The notes beneath the pieces were generated by a model. The model saw only the letters and a program-made list of their open reading frames with translations. It did not search any database and was not told the origin of the DNA. A stretch of 64,000 nt of DNA from Brachionus manjavacas. Its lineage: Eukaryota > Rotifera > Eurotatoria > Ploima > Brachionidae. The number at the start of each line of letters is the position of its first letter. The stretch's first letter is position 1. Location of the stretch: the NCBI GenBank assembly GCA_019054805.1, contig JAHQIY010000006.1:4340001-4404000 (forward strand), in the 5' to 3' direction. The translations under genes were made by a program, and so were the position numbers. Below are positions 37,701 through 51,690 of the stretch, piece after piece.

Positions 37701-39004
37701 ATGTAACTTTAATTCTTAAAAGGCAAACTTTAAAAATTAGTATGGAATTTGTTGAAAATATTCATGGCTAAAAGAATCCATTATTTGTATCAAAAGTTTT
37801 ATTTAGCACTATCGTTTAATTTTTGAAAAAAAAATTATATCAACTCAAATACAAAAAAATCAAATAAGCCCGTAACTTTAGATAGCTTGAATGATTGCTT
37901 AATTTTTGAGAAAAAAAAAATAAAAGTATTAAAAATAAGTGTCAAAATAAATTTAATATTAAATTCAAATAATTTTTGTTGGCAAAATTAAAGAAAACTT
38001 CAGTTCTCAAAAATTTCGGATGTTTGAATTTTAATCTAGATATAAATTTGTTTTATCTTGAAAATATAGAACTAGACAAAAGCATTAAATCAAAAGATAA
38101 TTTTTTTGAATATTTTTTTTCGTTAATCGACTCGGTTCAACTCAAGAAAATCCTAATTACTTTAAAAATATGATAAACCAACTTAGTAAAATGTTTTATT
38201 GTAAATTATGGAATAATATTGCTAGAACCAAAAAAATTTCACTATTTAAATCTTAAATATTCTTAAAATTAGATCCTAATTTTTAATAAGAAATTTTTTT
38301 TTTTTAAAAAATCCATTTTAGTTTTTTTAAATTGAACTGAAAAGTTTTCAAAAATTTCACACTTTCTTTATATTTAAATTAAAATATTTGAACAAGAATA
38401 ATCGAATATAGATAGTTTTCTTTTCTTTGGGCTTAAAAGTGTTTAAAATTAAACGATAGCCGAACCAAATAAATACCATCAAATGCAATTGAAAAGTTGA
38501 TTTGCGATTATTAATTCAGCTGCTTATACCTGATAGAATAAAATCAACAAATTTGTAAGACATGTGAACATGTTATCATTAAAACAAAACATCTGATTTT
38601 AATTTTAGGTCTAAATTTATAAGTTTTTCTCATAGGGGAAAAATGTGAGCGTTTAATTTGGTGTTTAATATTAAAAGAAAAATGATCGAATTTTTTAAAT
38701 CTAAATCAAACAAATAAATAATGTCCAGTCGATTAAATATTTTTTCTATCAAATTTCACTTATTTAAATTTATTATAACTTAAACAATTTTGCCTTAATT
38801 TTTTTTTTTCATTCATTCTAAAACAAATTGTCATTTATTGAACAAAAATAATGGCGTTAACAAATTTCACCCCTTTGTTTCCTGGCTGTGTTATTTTTTA
38901 ATTTTAATTATTTATCTTAAATTTTTTCCATGTAAATTTTATTTCATTAAAAAGTATTTTGAGTATAAAAAAAAAGTCATCAATTAGAATTAACTAGGAA
39001 AAAA
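37701..39004. other. Intergenic, no feature seen
   Basis: AT-rich with no coding signal. Confidence 0.45.
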
Positions 39005-39840
39005 GCTCCTTTTAGTAGTATTAGTAGTAGAATTAGCAGTAGTAGTAAAAGACCGCGAAGCTAGATAACTTGCAGGGATGCCCCTCAAAGCGGTCGTCTC
39101 AATTGAAGTTGGTCGTATTTGATTTTAAAGGGATCCACTATCTCAGTTGCGACTATGTTGTCTGAGAGTCCGTTTCATGAATTTGCTGTCCGATTTATGA
39201 AGAAGTTGTGTCTTTGCTGACAAAACGTCACCATCTCTTATTCTATACCTTTCAAAGAAGTGGGGATTCTAGTTACTCTTCTCTGTAATTTTTCAAGGGT
39301 ATTAATATCTCTTCTGAGAAACGGGTTTTAAGCGGACATTGCAAACTCCAGATGCGGACAAATGTAATTGCGATAAAATGAGGCCCATAGTTACGCGTCC
39401 GTATGCCTAGAACTTGGTTGGCTTTTGATGCAGCGTGAGCGGACTGTGAGCTGAACTAAAAATCACGCTTGAGAATGATGCCTAGGTCGCGTTCTTCAGA
39501 GGTGTTTTGAAGCTTTATACGAGAGTCATCCTTCTGGCTTTTGCTATATGCTCGTTCCTGCCGATATTCATAATCTTTCCAATTTGAAACGTGTTGAGCC
39601 AGAACGACACGCTACTTCCTATCCTAAAGGAAAAGTTTAATCCTATGCGCATTAATGTCAACCTTATCGAAGGTTTTGGCAAAGTCGAAAAATAAAATGT
39701 CGACCGGCTTCTTTTTCTTAATCACCAATGTGACTATATCCACAGTCTCAAGAAGTTTAGTGATGAACGCTTTCTTTAGAACAAACCCGTGGTGTTGCGG
39801 TGCAAGTAGATTGTTGACGTCAATATCAATTAGTCAAACG
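39005..39840 (-). pseudogene. LINE reverse transcriptase relic ending in (CTA)n-like repeats, copy 3
   Basis: Minus-strand fragments in shifting frames: PVDILFFDFAKTFDKVD (RT block around the first catalytic Asp), NTSEERDLGIIL, SAHAASKANQVLGI and LKNYREE. The sense 3' end carries CTACTACTGC and CTACTAATACTACTAA repeats (39010-39050). Heavily mutated and older than the copies at 12389 and 27785. Confidence 0.7.
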
Positions 39841-41370
39841 TCTCCATTAATAAATTAAATTTAGATATTTCATAAAACTTAATCGAAAATATTTGTATTT
39901 AATGTTCTAGAAATAAAAAAGTTAATTTTTAATAAAATTATTATCATTTTGTTCAATTTATTCAGTAATTATTAGAATTGATAATTTTTATTAAATAAGA
40001 TTATTATTTTAATAATTCTTTTCAAAAGCCTTCGATTATCGCAAAACTTCTAATTTTAATTTTGTATTTTATTGATTTTTAATAAATCGATATTTTTAGA
40101 TCATAATTTTAAGGAAATCAAAACTTCATCTTTTGTTTGAATTTAATATCAAGAAATATCAAATATCAAATTCAAGAGCGTAAAAAGTTCTACATGATAC
40201 TTTTTACTGCGTACCTAAAAGATAAAATTCAAATTTGCTATTCTAACTAAAAGCTTATCGTTTTGTTTACTATAAAAACATGAATCTTAAAAATATTTCT
40301 AGCCTTTCTAGTTTAAAATTAATTTCTTTTTATATTCACTATAATTTCAGTTCAAAATTAAAAATATTGTATAAAAACGTACCTAATGATATTTTTTTAG
40401 ACCAGAAACTTAAATTAAAAGTCTGATCTAATGACAATACTAAATACTATTGTTTCTTCGGTATTAATCACGGACACAAATTTTGAAAATATTTTAAGGA
40501 AAAAAGTTCAAAGTTATGTTATCCTTTTAGGAGTCAAGTTACCTTTAGGTAAATCAATTTTTTTTCCGATTCTAAAATAAGATGAATAAACAAATTTATT
40601 TTAAAGATATCAAAAATTAGAGCGTAGGATTTTTTTTTCTAATTCATAATTATTAAATCTAAAATTTAATAAATCTAGATATATAATCAAAAAGCGCGTT
40701 TTTTGATAATTTTATCAAATCTTATTTATTAATTGAATTGTTGGGTTTCGATAAATCTTAAAAAAAATTCTTGATAGAGTGCATAATAGTTTAAATATAA
40801 ATCCATGATAAACAGTAGCTATTTCGAATTATTTTCAAATTAATTAAAAATAAATAGAGATTTAAATTATAAAATGCTCAATTTTAAAATTACATAAAAA
40901 GAAAAAAGTGATAAAGAATTATTTTTAAACGAATTATTTTACGTGTTTTATTACTATTCTTGGAATAGAATTTTTTTTAAATTATAATAAAATTTCCAAT
41001 TATAAAATAAAATTGCTTACTTTTTCCAATTTAGACTCAGAGTCAAATTCAAGGTTTTTCATTAAATATATACGTGCACTTTAAAATTAGAAGACTTTGT
41101 TACAGTCGCTAGGTAGATTGATCTTAAGAAATCATTTCTGATTATGATAATAATAATAGTATTATTAAAATTTGCTAAAAAAATTTCTTTTTTTTTTAAT
41201 TATCGCTGCCGAAACTAATTTCATCATAACTGACTTTATCATTTTAAGTCGCTTAATTTAGCAACATCATAATGAAATTTGAGTATATAAATTAAAAATT
41301 TTTAAATTACCTTTAAATATTTAGAAAATATTTCTATTTTATAAAATTTTCATATTTTAATCAACCTAAA
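39841..41370. other. Intergenic region upstream of UBA1
   Basis: AT-rich. The UBA1 promoter should lie here, but no defined motif is recognised. Confidence 0.45.
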
Positions 41371-44300
41371 ATGAATGACAAACAAAATGGAATTGATGAA
41401 AGTCTGTATTCGCGCCAATTGTAAATCAATAAATTTAGAAATATTTCAAAATTTTACTTGATTAAAAAAGGTACGTACTTGGACATGAAGCAATGCAAAA
41501 AATGCAACATTCAGACATTTTAATACTCGGTTTAGGAGGTTTAGGTGTCGAGATAGCGAAGAATACTATCCTTGCTGGGGTAAAATCAGTTACTCTTTAT
41601 GACAACAAGGATGTTTCTTATGAAGATTTATCTTCCCAAGTAGTCTAAGATTTTAAATTTATTTTCCAATTTGTTAAAAATTGTCAGTTTTATTTAAAAG
41701 ATACCGACATTGGCAAAAACAGAGCGACTTGTTCTCAAAAAAGCTTATCAGAACTAAATCCATATGTTCCAGTCTTTGCAAAATCTGGAAATGTTAAAAT
41801 CGAAGACCTGATCCATTTTCATGTAAAACACAAAATTTCCTTATCTGGTTTTGATTTTTAGAATTTTAAAAGGTGGTTGTTGTAACGGATAGTTTTAGTG
41901 AGGAGCAAATTAGAATTGCTGAAAACTGTCATAAAAATGAAGTAAAGGTTATATGTGTGGAGACAAGAGGATTGTTTGGAAAAATTTTTTGTGACTTCGG
42001 AAAATCATTTCGGATAATGGACATAAATGGCCAAAGTCAAAAAACTTCGATGATTTCTTATATTACCAATGATAGAGAAGGTATTGTGACTACTTTTGAA
42101 GATCAAAGACATGATTTAGAAGACGGTGACTTTGTTACCTTCAAAGAGGTCAAAGGAATGACTGAAATAAATGGCAGAGAATTTAAAATTTCAGTTTTAA
42201 GTAAATTAAAATTTGAATTTATAATTTTAATTTTAGAATTTTTTAAATATTAATTTTAAAAGCTCCATTTTCTTTTATTATCGGCGATACCAGTAATTTT
42301 GGTGAGTACAAAAACGGAGGAATTGCAATCGAAGTCAAAAAGGAAAAAATAATTAATTTTGTAATTTTGAATTTGATTTTTCGGAAAAAAAGTACATTTC
42401 CTTTAGTAGAAATCAATGGAATGTTGCATAGACGAGCCACAATTTTTTGACCAAGACAGCTATTGGGGAGATGCAGACCCAAAAAAAATCGACAATATAT
42501 CAATTCATGTTGCTTTTCAAGCTTTGGATGAATTTAGACAAGAAAATTCAGGTCAACTTCCTAAACCATGGGATCTAACCGATTCAAACCGCTTCGTCGA
42601 AATTGCTTTTTTAATCAATTCCCAAAGAAAAAACCCTTTTCCTAAGCTAAATGAAAGTTTATTAAAAATTTTTTCTTTCACTTGTCGCGGAAATCTGTGC
42701 CCCATTCAGTCAATTATTGGAGGAATAGCAGCACAAGAAATTATAAAAGCATGCTCAGGAAAATTTTATCCCATTCACCAACTATTCTATCTTGATTGCA
42801 AAGAGATTCTGCCAGAAAATTCTTCCAAAAATTTGGATCAATATAAGCCTGAATCGAATTCCAGACATTATTCACAAATTATTGTTCTTGGAAAAGAAAT
42901 TCAAAATAAAATAGAAAATTTAAAATGTTTTTTAGTGGGGTCAGGAGCATTGGGATGTGAATATTTAAAAAATTTTGCTATGATGGGTCTCGGTTCAGGA
43001 CCCGATGGTCTAATTACCGTAACCGATATGGACACTATTGAAAAATCCAATCTAAACAGACAATTTTTATTCCGTAGCTGGGATGTTCAAAAATCTAAAG
43101 CTGAAGTTTCATCTCGTGCTGCAAAAAACATGAACCCTAATTTAAAAATTCGGACAAATTTGAACCGTGTAGGTCCTGAAACCGAGCATATCTATAATGA
43201 GGAGTTTTTCAATTCTCTAGATGTTGTTTGTAATGCATTGGACAACGTTAAAACTCGTCTTTATATTGATGCCAAGTGCATTGAGTACAGAAAGCCTTTG
43301 ATTGAATCAGGCACTTTGGGAACCGAAGGTAACGTTCAAGTTTGCTTGCCGTATTTAACAGAAGCGTATTCTTCTTCCCAAGATCCTCCTGAGAAAAATA
43401 TTCCCATTTGCACGCTAAAAATTTTTCCTAATGCTATCGAGCACACTATTCAATGGGCTCGGGACCTATTTGAGGGTTTATTCTCCAACCCGGTTGTTTC
43501 GGCAATGAATTTTTTGCCAAATTCTGAATTCTATTTGAAAAATTTGTCTAAGCTCGGAAGTCAGCAGCGTCTAGATGAGCTTCTACAGCTTGAAAAAATT
43601 CTAATCAGTGAAAAATGTGTCACTTTTGAAGAATGCATCATTTGGGCCAGAAAAAGCTTTCAGGAAAATTTTCACAATACCATTCAGCAGTTATTATTCA
43701 ATTTTCCGGCCGATTTACAAACTTCGAATGGTTTACCATTTTGGTCTAGCCCAAAGCGGTGTCCGCACGCTCTAAATTTTGACCCAAATAATCGAACACA
43801 TTTAGCTTATATTTTTTCGGCAGCAAATTTAAAAGCTTATTTGCATGGAATTGAACAGGTTACAGATTGTAAGAAAATTTTTGATTATGTAAAAAATGTT
43901 CAAGTGGAACCATTCAAGCCAAAATCAGGAGTTAAAATAAAAATAAATGAAAATGACGAGGATGAATTTACCGATGAGGACGAGATTGAGATTGAAAATT
44001 TGATTCGCAAGCTAGAAAATCAACACCTGAAATTGAAAAATACTAATTTGGTAAAAATTGACTTTGAAAAAGACGATGATACCAATTTTCATATGGATTT
44101 TGTTACTTCTTGTTCGAATTTAAGAGCTGAAAATTATGATATAACACCGACTGATAAACATAATGTAATTTTTATCTAAAATTTATTTTTTATTTTTTTT
44201 CACCTAAATTTTTATAAGACAAAATTAATAGCCGGAAAAATAATACCAGCTATTGCGACCACTACCTCAGTAATTGTTGGTTTAGATTGTATAGAGCTTT

Positions 44301-44887
44301 ATAAAGTAATTTAATAAACTTTTTGTATTATGATAGTAATTATTTGAATATTTAAAGTTAATAATTGGTCATAAAAATTTAGACTCTTATCGCAATTATT
44401 ACTTAAATTTAGCTCTTCCACTATATCAGTCTTCTGAACCGATGCCAGTTACAAAATACAAGGTAAATTTTTCGATATTTTAGACTTTAAATTTATTTTT
44501 TGTTCAAGTTTCATAATATTGAGTGGTCTCTATGGGATAGAATTGAAGTTAAAGGAGAATTAACTTTGAAAGAATTTTTAGACTATTTCGAAAAAGAGTA
44601 TAAATTGGTAGTTACTATGATCGGTTGTGACATCACTACAATTTACTCAAAATTCCTTTCAATCGAAAAAAGGAAAAATCGTCTAAATAAGAGGTATTTT
44701 TTTAGAGTGAATAAGTTTAAAGAAGCTACTTTTTTTAACTAATCGAAGGATTACGGAAATTTGGGAAATAATCAAGCAAGAAAAGCTTCCTGAGCATACT
44801 AAAAATTTGACACTGAGTATTGTTGCTTATGATACTAACAACCAAGATATTGAAGTGCCTCCGATTAAGTACATTATTCGAGATTAA
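41371..44887 (+). CDS. UBA1: Ubiquitin-activating enzyme E1
   Basis: Adenylates ubiquitin with ATP, holds it as a thioester on a cysteine and passes it to E2 enzymes. Ten exons: 41371-41420, 41471-41639, 41688-41822, 41873-42200, 42263-42360, 42410-44164, 44219-44305, 44358-44462, 44509-44693, 44749-44887; 3,051 nt, 1,016 residues (yeast 1,024, human 1,058). The start gives [20 protein letters not shown], matching the family N-terminus. Inactive adenylation half: [14 protein letters not shown] (about 34-47). Active half: [20 protein letters not shown] (from 434), [19 protein letters not shown] (to about 482), [26 protein letters not shown]. Catalytic Cys594 lies in [57 protein letters not shown] and [19 protein letters not shown] follow, then the E2-binding ubiquitin-fold domain from 910 ([19 protein letters not shown] to [10 protein letters not shown]). 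Introns are 46-62 bp; seven of nine end in AAG. All expected active-site motifs are intact. Confidence 0.96.
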
Positions 44888-46008
44888 TTTTTATGTTTTT
44901 TTTTCAATTTTTAATTTTAAACAAAGCTATTTTTTTAATAAATCAAAGATCAAGTTTTTCTTTTATTATTTGAATTTATTTATTAGACTCTTTTTTCAAC
45001 TACATGAAACACAATGACTGATTTTTATTTTTTTTTTAAATTAATAATTATAAAAATAATATTAGTCGTCAAAGCCAAATAAACGAACAGGTTCAATTTT
45101 AGATCCAGTTTAAAAATTTAATACAAAGCAAATAGATTGTTAGAGTTTATTTTGTATATTAGGCTTTAAAAGAGAGATTTAAATGTTATTAACACAAATA
45201 TTACCTTTAGTTTTCACCTTAAGCTAGTTAAATTTGAGACTGATTATTGCGCAAAATTGGACAGATAAATGGCTATAAAAACTTGACGATAATTTTCAAG
45301 GAAGCGATTTATTTGTTCAATTTTGAAGCCAAAATATAATTTAAACATGGCTTGAATTACAGAAAAATTGGCTTAAGGCCTATCCATTTGATTTGATACA
45401 TTTTATATAAATTTTGAGCATAATAAATTAATCTTTAAAATTTATTGAAAAATATTTTTCATGACAATTTTTTTTTTCACTGACATTCAAAGCTTTGGAT
45501 GAATTGAACAAACAAACCATTCATTTTTCCATAAAATTTTCAAAAGGATTCCGAGCAAACAAAATATTCTTAGTCGATTTTTTTCAATATCTGAGTATTT
45601 ATTCAAAGCTAATCAAAAGACCTAAGTTAAATGAACTAGAATAAGTAATATTCGAAAAGCTAATAGAAATTCTCTTGTTTTTCCTTAAGAGTATAAAGCG
45701 AAGCAGTATAAAAGCTTATTCTTTACAAGGCTGATTTTGTTTCATCATTCTTATTTTAAGAGCAATTATATTGAAATGACAAAATTTTGATTTTTCTCAA
45801 AGAAATCAAAATAGCTTTGAGATTAATAATACGTTGTTTAAATTGAGGCTGATTTAGTCAAATGAAATATAGGTAATTATGATACAAAGTTTTAGGAAAA
45901 GAAAAAAAAACAAGAAATTAATTAAAATTTGGATACCCAGGAGAGATTAAGCGTAGGTAATTCTAAATTGTAAAGTCACAAAAGCTTGCATTAATATCTT
46001 TAATTAGA

Positions 46009-46063
46009 GCGAATTTCGCTTGGAAAAAACGACTTTGCAATGTCGTTTTTTTGCGGAATTCGC
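46009..46063. repeat. Strong hairpin, about 20 base pairs with 8-base loop
   Basis: GCGAATT, CGC and AAAAAACGAC pair with GTCGTTTTTT, GCG and AATTCGC across the loop TTTGCAAT. There is one four-base bulge (TTGG) on the left arm and single-base bulges. Could be a small-RNA precursor, a transcription stop structure or a decayed foldback. Confidence 0.55.
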
Positions 46064-49000
46064 CTTCTTTTGTTAATATTTTTTTCAAATATTTAGATTT
46101 AAATATTAGAGCTAATTGTTTTACTTAGAGCAAATTTAAACTAAAAAGAAATCGAATTACAAAACCAGAAATTAATATTCCTAAGCTCGGTAGCGTCTAA
46201 TCAGTCGAAAAACAATGAAAAGAATGAAAAGAAAGTTAAAGAAATCAGCATTTAAAGCTGGTTTATTTTTATTATTAGTTGCCTAGTAATTTCGACTAAT
46301 CCAAGGTATTTAATTATTTGAATTAATCTTTAGCAAAAATTAAGACTAAAAATAAGGGAAACAAAAGAATTCCAAATTAGACTTAAGAGTGTTTCTTCAA
46401 GAAAAAGACAAATTGATTTTGAATTTGGCACAAATTTGAAATCTTATCACCGTTTATTGAAGAGATAAAGAGCAGAGTCTATTTTGGCAACCAAAATAGC
46501 TAAGCTTGTAAATACTAAAATTCAAATTTGTTTAAAGATTATTTAAAAGCCATTGAGATTATCTTAGAAATAAAACTCGATACCTTTAGTTTTGAAATAA
46601 TTTTGAAATTTTTTAATTTTAAATAAAAAAAAGCAATTTAAATCACAAGATTTTATGAACTAGCTAAAATGGGATAAAGACTGCTTAAATCTCTTACTAT
46701 CTCTATCTAATTTTTATGTTTGTTTGAATGAGAGCTTTTATATAATGGGGATAATTTATGATTTTAGGCGCTTCGTAATCTTTCAATAAAGCTTTTTAAA
46801 ATTTTAAAAAGATTGAATTTTGTTTTTAATTAGGAATATTTATTAAAGTTTCGCTTGTTTGGTTAATGTAATCAAAATCAACTTAAAACTAGTTTATCTT
46901 ATCTTTATCATTGTGGTTTTGGGTATTTGACAGGTACAAAAATTTCCATCGTTGCAACAAAAAAAAGCTATTTTTTTTAAAATAGCTAGATTTCGCCTCT
47001 AATTTAGTTTAAATTACCTGGTGATTCATAATCTGGATAGTTAATTTATGTCATAGACTTGATAAAGCTTGTTATTATCTAGGCTTAAGTGCGATGATGT
47101 AAATCTAAAAAATACTTCACGATTTGGTTATTTCTGGATATTTTTCAATGATTTTTAAATTATTAAGCAGTGGACAAAGATGAGATGACCGAAAAATAAA
47201 TCGAAATTTTTGCTATTTAGACAAAATTGAAAATTTGAAAAAAGTTTAAAATAAATAATTCTTTGACTGCTACCAAAACAAATAATAAGTAAAGCCTGAT
47301 CTATGAACACTATTGATTAAGCCTAGGTTGGTTTGAAAAAAATAATGACAAGCAAATTTTATGCTGCAACATATTGAAGCTAAAATGCAGTCGAAAAATA
47401 TTTTGTTTTTTATTATAGCAATAAAGTGAATTTAAGTTTAATAAAATTTTTAGAATATTATCATAGGAGTTAAGAGACATATTCATTTAAGACCAAATAT
47501 TTGCATTAAATTGACAAGCTGATATGAAATACTTGGTAGCATTATGCATGAGTACTCAATCAAGCATAAATAACAGAATGAAGTATCATATCATCAATAG
47601 ATTAAAGATAAAATTATCTTTTAAATAAATAAAAAAATTATTCAAACAAAATTTTTTAAGAATTTTTATCATTCAATAGTCGAATTTATTATGTAATCAA
47701 TAGAAAGAGAGAGAGAGAAATAGATAGAGTAAATAAAGGATATATTAAGTTGAGTTTCGATTAGCAGAAATGCGACATAGTCGCGTTAAAGCTATTTTAA
47801 ATTAGAGTTCTTGTTTTGGGATAAGAAGATAAAGCTAGAACTAATCAAGTCTCTATGCATTTGAATATAATTGGTGTCGTGATTTCAAATTTATTATCTT
47901 TTAATAAATTAAGTCTAAATCACATAAAGCTCGTAATTAACTTGTTCAGAATTTGTTTGCCGATGATAATACTAGCTTGGAAATGATATCTGAATTTCAA
48001 GTCGACACACAGTTAATGTTTTTATCTTGGAAAGAGATTATTTAAGCCAAGAATTTTTCAGATAAATGACAATGCATTGTTTGGTATAAAGCTATTTCGA
48101 GTGTTTGATTCGGTCCTATTGAGATTAAGACTTTAATAAAGTTTGCTAGATATGAGACCCAAATACGCCTATGCGATACAATTTCTTTTTTTTTTAATTT
48201 TCATGAAATCTAAGAATTCGACAAGCATTTAAGCGAACAGATTTTGTTTCATCATTTCCATGCCTAGTTCTTTCTTCTTAGGAGATATAAATGCAAATTT
48301 TAAATCAAGATATTTAACCATTTAAAGCATTGTTTGTATTAGTTTATAGATAATAGTAAATTAAAATCGTTTCGTATTAAAAGTTATAGCTTTATTTTTT
48401 TAATTTAATTTAATGAGATCAACTGAAAGAGCTCTCCATTTTTTAAATTTAAATTTTTTAGATTAAAATTTTAAAATCTTAAACATAATTCAACTCTTTT
48501 GTTAATAACATAAAATTTCTTATCTTTTTTTCTCTTTTTCTCTCTCTCGCTCTCTAAATTTAATAATCAAATTTTAAACTTAGTGATACTAAAGCTTATG
48601 TTGCCTTACAGCGCTATGATTATTTTGTTATTAATACCTTCTTTTTTATTTTGTTTAAAATTAGAGATCTGTTAGTCAAGCGATTTAAGGTTCAAGTCAA
48701 GCTTAAAATTTAAAAAACTGGACCCGTGAATTGAATTCAAATAAACTCGCTAAATTTAATTAAGGCAATAGTCAGCCACTGGTTCAGCTAGATTAAGAAG
48801 AAAATATTTTTCCAAAAAAATAAAATTTAAGACCAACAAGCAATCGGTGGCAATAAAAACACCTTTAAAAAAATTCATTTATTCTTTTTTCTATTTCGAA
48901 TGACTCCTTAGAGCTAATCGTTCAGATTTAAACAATTAGATTTTGTTTCTTTAGACATAAATCTTTTCAAGTTCTCAAATACTGTTGCTTTTATTAATAA

Positions 49001-51204
49001 CATATAAAGAGAAAATTTTTCAAATACGAAAGAAAAGTTATGCGACAAGTTTCAAGAAAGCTTAAATAGCAAAAATGCTTTTTTAAGCATTATTTAATTC
49101 AAATCTTTCTCTATTGCAGCAGCAAAACATAATAACTTAAATAATATTCTGTTTTTGATTCAATCTCGATTTTTTTCTATTTTTTTGTGTTATTATTCTA
49201 AAAAAAATTATCTCAATTTAACAAAAGGGACCCTCTTTAGATTAACAAAAGCATAATACAATGGTACCGAGAAAAATTCAACTCGACTCTATTAAATTCC
49301 AACTTTAAAATAAAGTAACAAAAATCAAATTTATGTAAATAGAAATTCTATTAGAAAAATTAATTGCAATTAATTAAAGACACTAGGATTTGGGGACTAA
49401 GTCTATTACTCTTTGATTTTTGATGCAGTCTCATTTCAAATGACTCGGTCTAGTTCGGAACGACTCGTAAAATACCTATTGTCAGCAACAAATGACTTGC
49501 TGGTATCCGAGTCTTGAAATAAAGCTAAATATTCACTATTCTAGTTTTGGGACAGGAATGAGCACGCGATTTGGATGATAAAGTCGCGCCATTGATTTGG
49601 CATATTATCTAAATAGTCGAAGTTTCTAAATCTGATAATATAGATTGTCACGCATTAGGATCTAAATTTTAAGTGATTTAGAAAAAAGCGCATTTCGGGA
49701 CATTAAGCATTCAAATCAGAGACATTGAGTAGAGAGATATATCGTTTGAATAAAAAAAAAGAAAAAAAAATGAATCTATTCGATTGGGGTTGATTCTGTG
49801 AAACCAAAAACTTGATGCTCTCAAAACTAGCTGGCAAATAAATTTAATCTCATCTCTTATTATGTCCTCAATCATTTATATATTTCTTATCTCTAGTTTT
49901 TATTATCTTTTGTGCTCAAAAATCAAATAGTCAGTATTTGCCATAGTAAATTTCAGTTAGATTTTTAGAAGAGCTCTTTTCAAAATTTTCATATATTTCG
50001 TTTTACTAAGCACTAGATAATGAGATAGATTAAGATAAAAACCCTGTGTAACAAGTGTCTGAATTGTAATCATCTATATTTTTGTGCTATTTAAACACTT
50101 TACAAAAATAAATTTATTTCAAAGTTCTAGTCAAAAAGCTAGACTGTTGGCATACAGTCCTTGGCAATTAGACAGCCATTTAAATGTTACTAATAAAACT
50201 TAATTTTTAGAGTTAATGTGTCAGATATTCAGGTCGTGTTCCTGATAAAGGTTAATTTTGAAATGTGTTTTTCAAACTGCAAGGCTGGAAAGTTTTCGAT
50301 CCGACCCTGATCACTTTAGGCAAAACATTGGACATATTCCGAAGTAATTTATTTAAGATTGATGCTCAAATCATTGAGGGCTTTGCAAGATTAATAATTT
50401 GATCCTATTAACAAAAATGACATTTTTCTTTTTTGATTTCAAGTATAATATTAGATATATCAAGTTACATAATCGAAAATACAGAAACAATTTCTTTTCA
50501 TAGTTATTGCACCATCTAATCTCAACTTGGACCCGAATTCGGATGAATATAATTACAAATTTGAATTAAATGTTTATTTTTAGTCTTTGTTGGAGGAAAA
50601 TGTGTTGGCAAAATTAGTTTTTTTGTAGTTATAGCTTGTGATATATAATGTGGTAAAATTAATTCGACTTCGCCCTAATCCCGCTATTTATTCGGTCTAC
50701 TCGTATAAAATTTCTCATTCATTTTTTTTAAATTTCTAATCTTATTTAATTTAAGATAAAAAGTTTCAAATTAACAATATAATAAAAGGTAATCTTCTTT
50801 CATTCTTGTTCTCATCTCATCATTTATATCAAATATTTTTTCTAAATAGTGTTTTAACCATTCTTTGGTTCACATAAATCTCTTCTTTTTTTTTTGTCAG
50901 CTTTTTGTACATTTATTAAATTTGGCCAATTTAGAATCCACGACATCAAATATGCTCAGCTTTTGAGTTAATAGGCCTTTGTTATGCAATAGAAAATAGT
51001 GCCAGATTTTGAAATTAGAGAATGACCTGGTGTTTTTTATTTTTTAAATTAATCACAAATTTGGGATTTAGTTACAAAATAAATCAAAAAAAGTAAAAGA
51101 TCCGGGCTAAATATTTAATTTAAATAGATAAATTATAATAATGGGTGATTAACTTGTCTCAGTTGAGTCATGTTTTTTTTTTGAAAAATAGATTTTTGGA
51201 ATTT

Positions 51205-51230
51205 TCTGAAGGAGCTTAGCTCGACCAAAT
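51205..51230 (+). repeat. GAGCT-T-AGCTC hairpin (copy 4)
   Basis: TCTGAAGGAGCTTAGCTCGA shares the same core and flanks as 8881, 10216 and 25924. It lies 640 bp upstream of the first dve-like gene. Confidence 0.5.
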
Positions 51231-51690
51231 TGTCAAAAAGAGTATTAAACTAATCAGGAATAATGAGTAGGAATCGAAATGTCATTTTGACACAGGCAAA
51301 TCTGATCATTAAGTTGAATTTTGATTTTTGTCGAGTTATAGAATTTGATTTTAAAATTCCAAATAAAAAAAACAGGAACCCCATAACTCAAAAATTTTTT
51401 GTCGTGTATAATATGATTATCGATCGATAATTCTCATTATTTTTATATATTTTTATTTTTTAGTTGCTGGCTAAATCCTTAATAAAATAATCATCATAAT
51501 CATGTTTGCTTATATTTTTAATCGGGAATAAATCTCAGAACAAAAATCTAGTTGGAAAATATTATAATTTGTCGTGTAAAGTTGATTTAATCAAACTTAA
51601 ATAAAATATCCTAAATAATTAAACCAATTTTTATCCATATCTGTTCATTTTGTTCGGATTTTAGCGGTCCGAAGTGTCGTCCTAATTAGG

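Larger units (their letters stand above)
44888..51690. other. Large gene-free region between UBA1 and the first dve-like gene
   Basis: Almost 7 kb with no supported coding sequence. It is less homopolymeric than other intergenic stretches and contains a 20-bp-stem hairpin (46009-46063), a GA/CT pair of simple repeats (47704-47726; 48525-48557) and a GAGCT hairpin (51205-51230). Position upstream of developmental homeobox genes makes enhancer content plausible. Confidence 0.5.

Noticed and set aside
37976-38173. Plus-strand 65-codon open frame
   Set aside because: Isolated, no domain, no splice continuation, composition of random AT-rich DNA.
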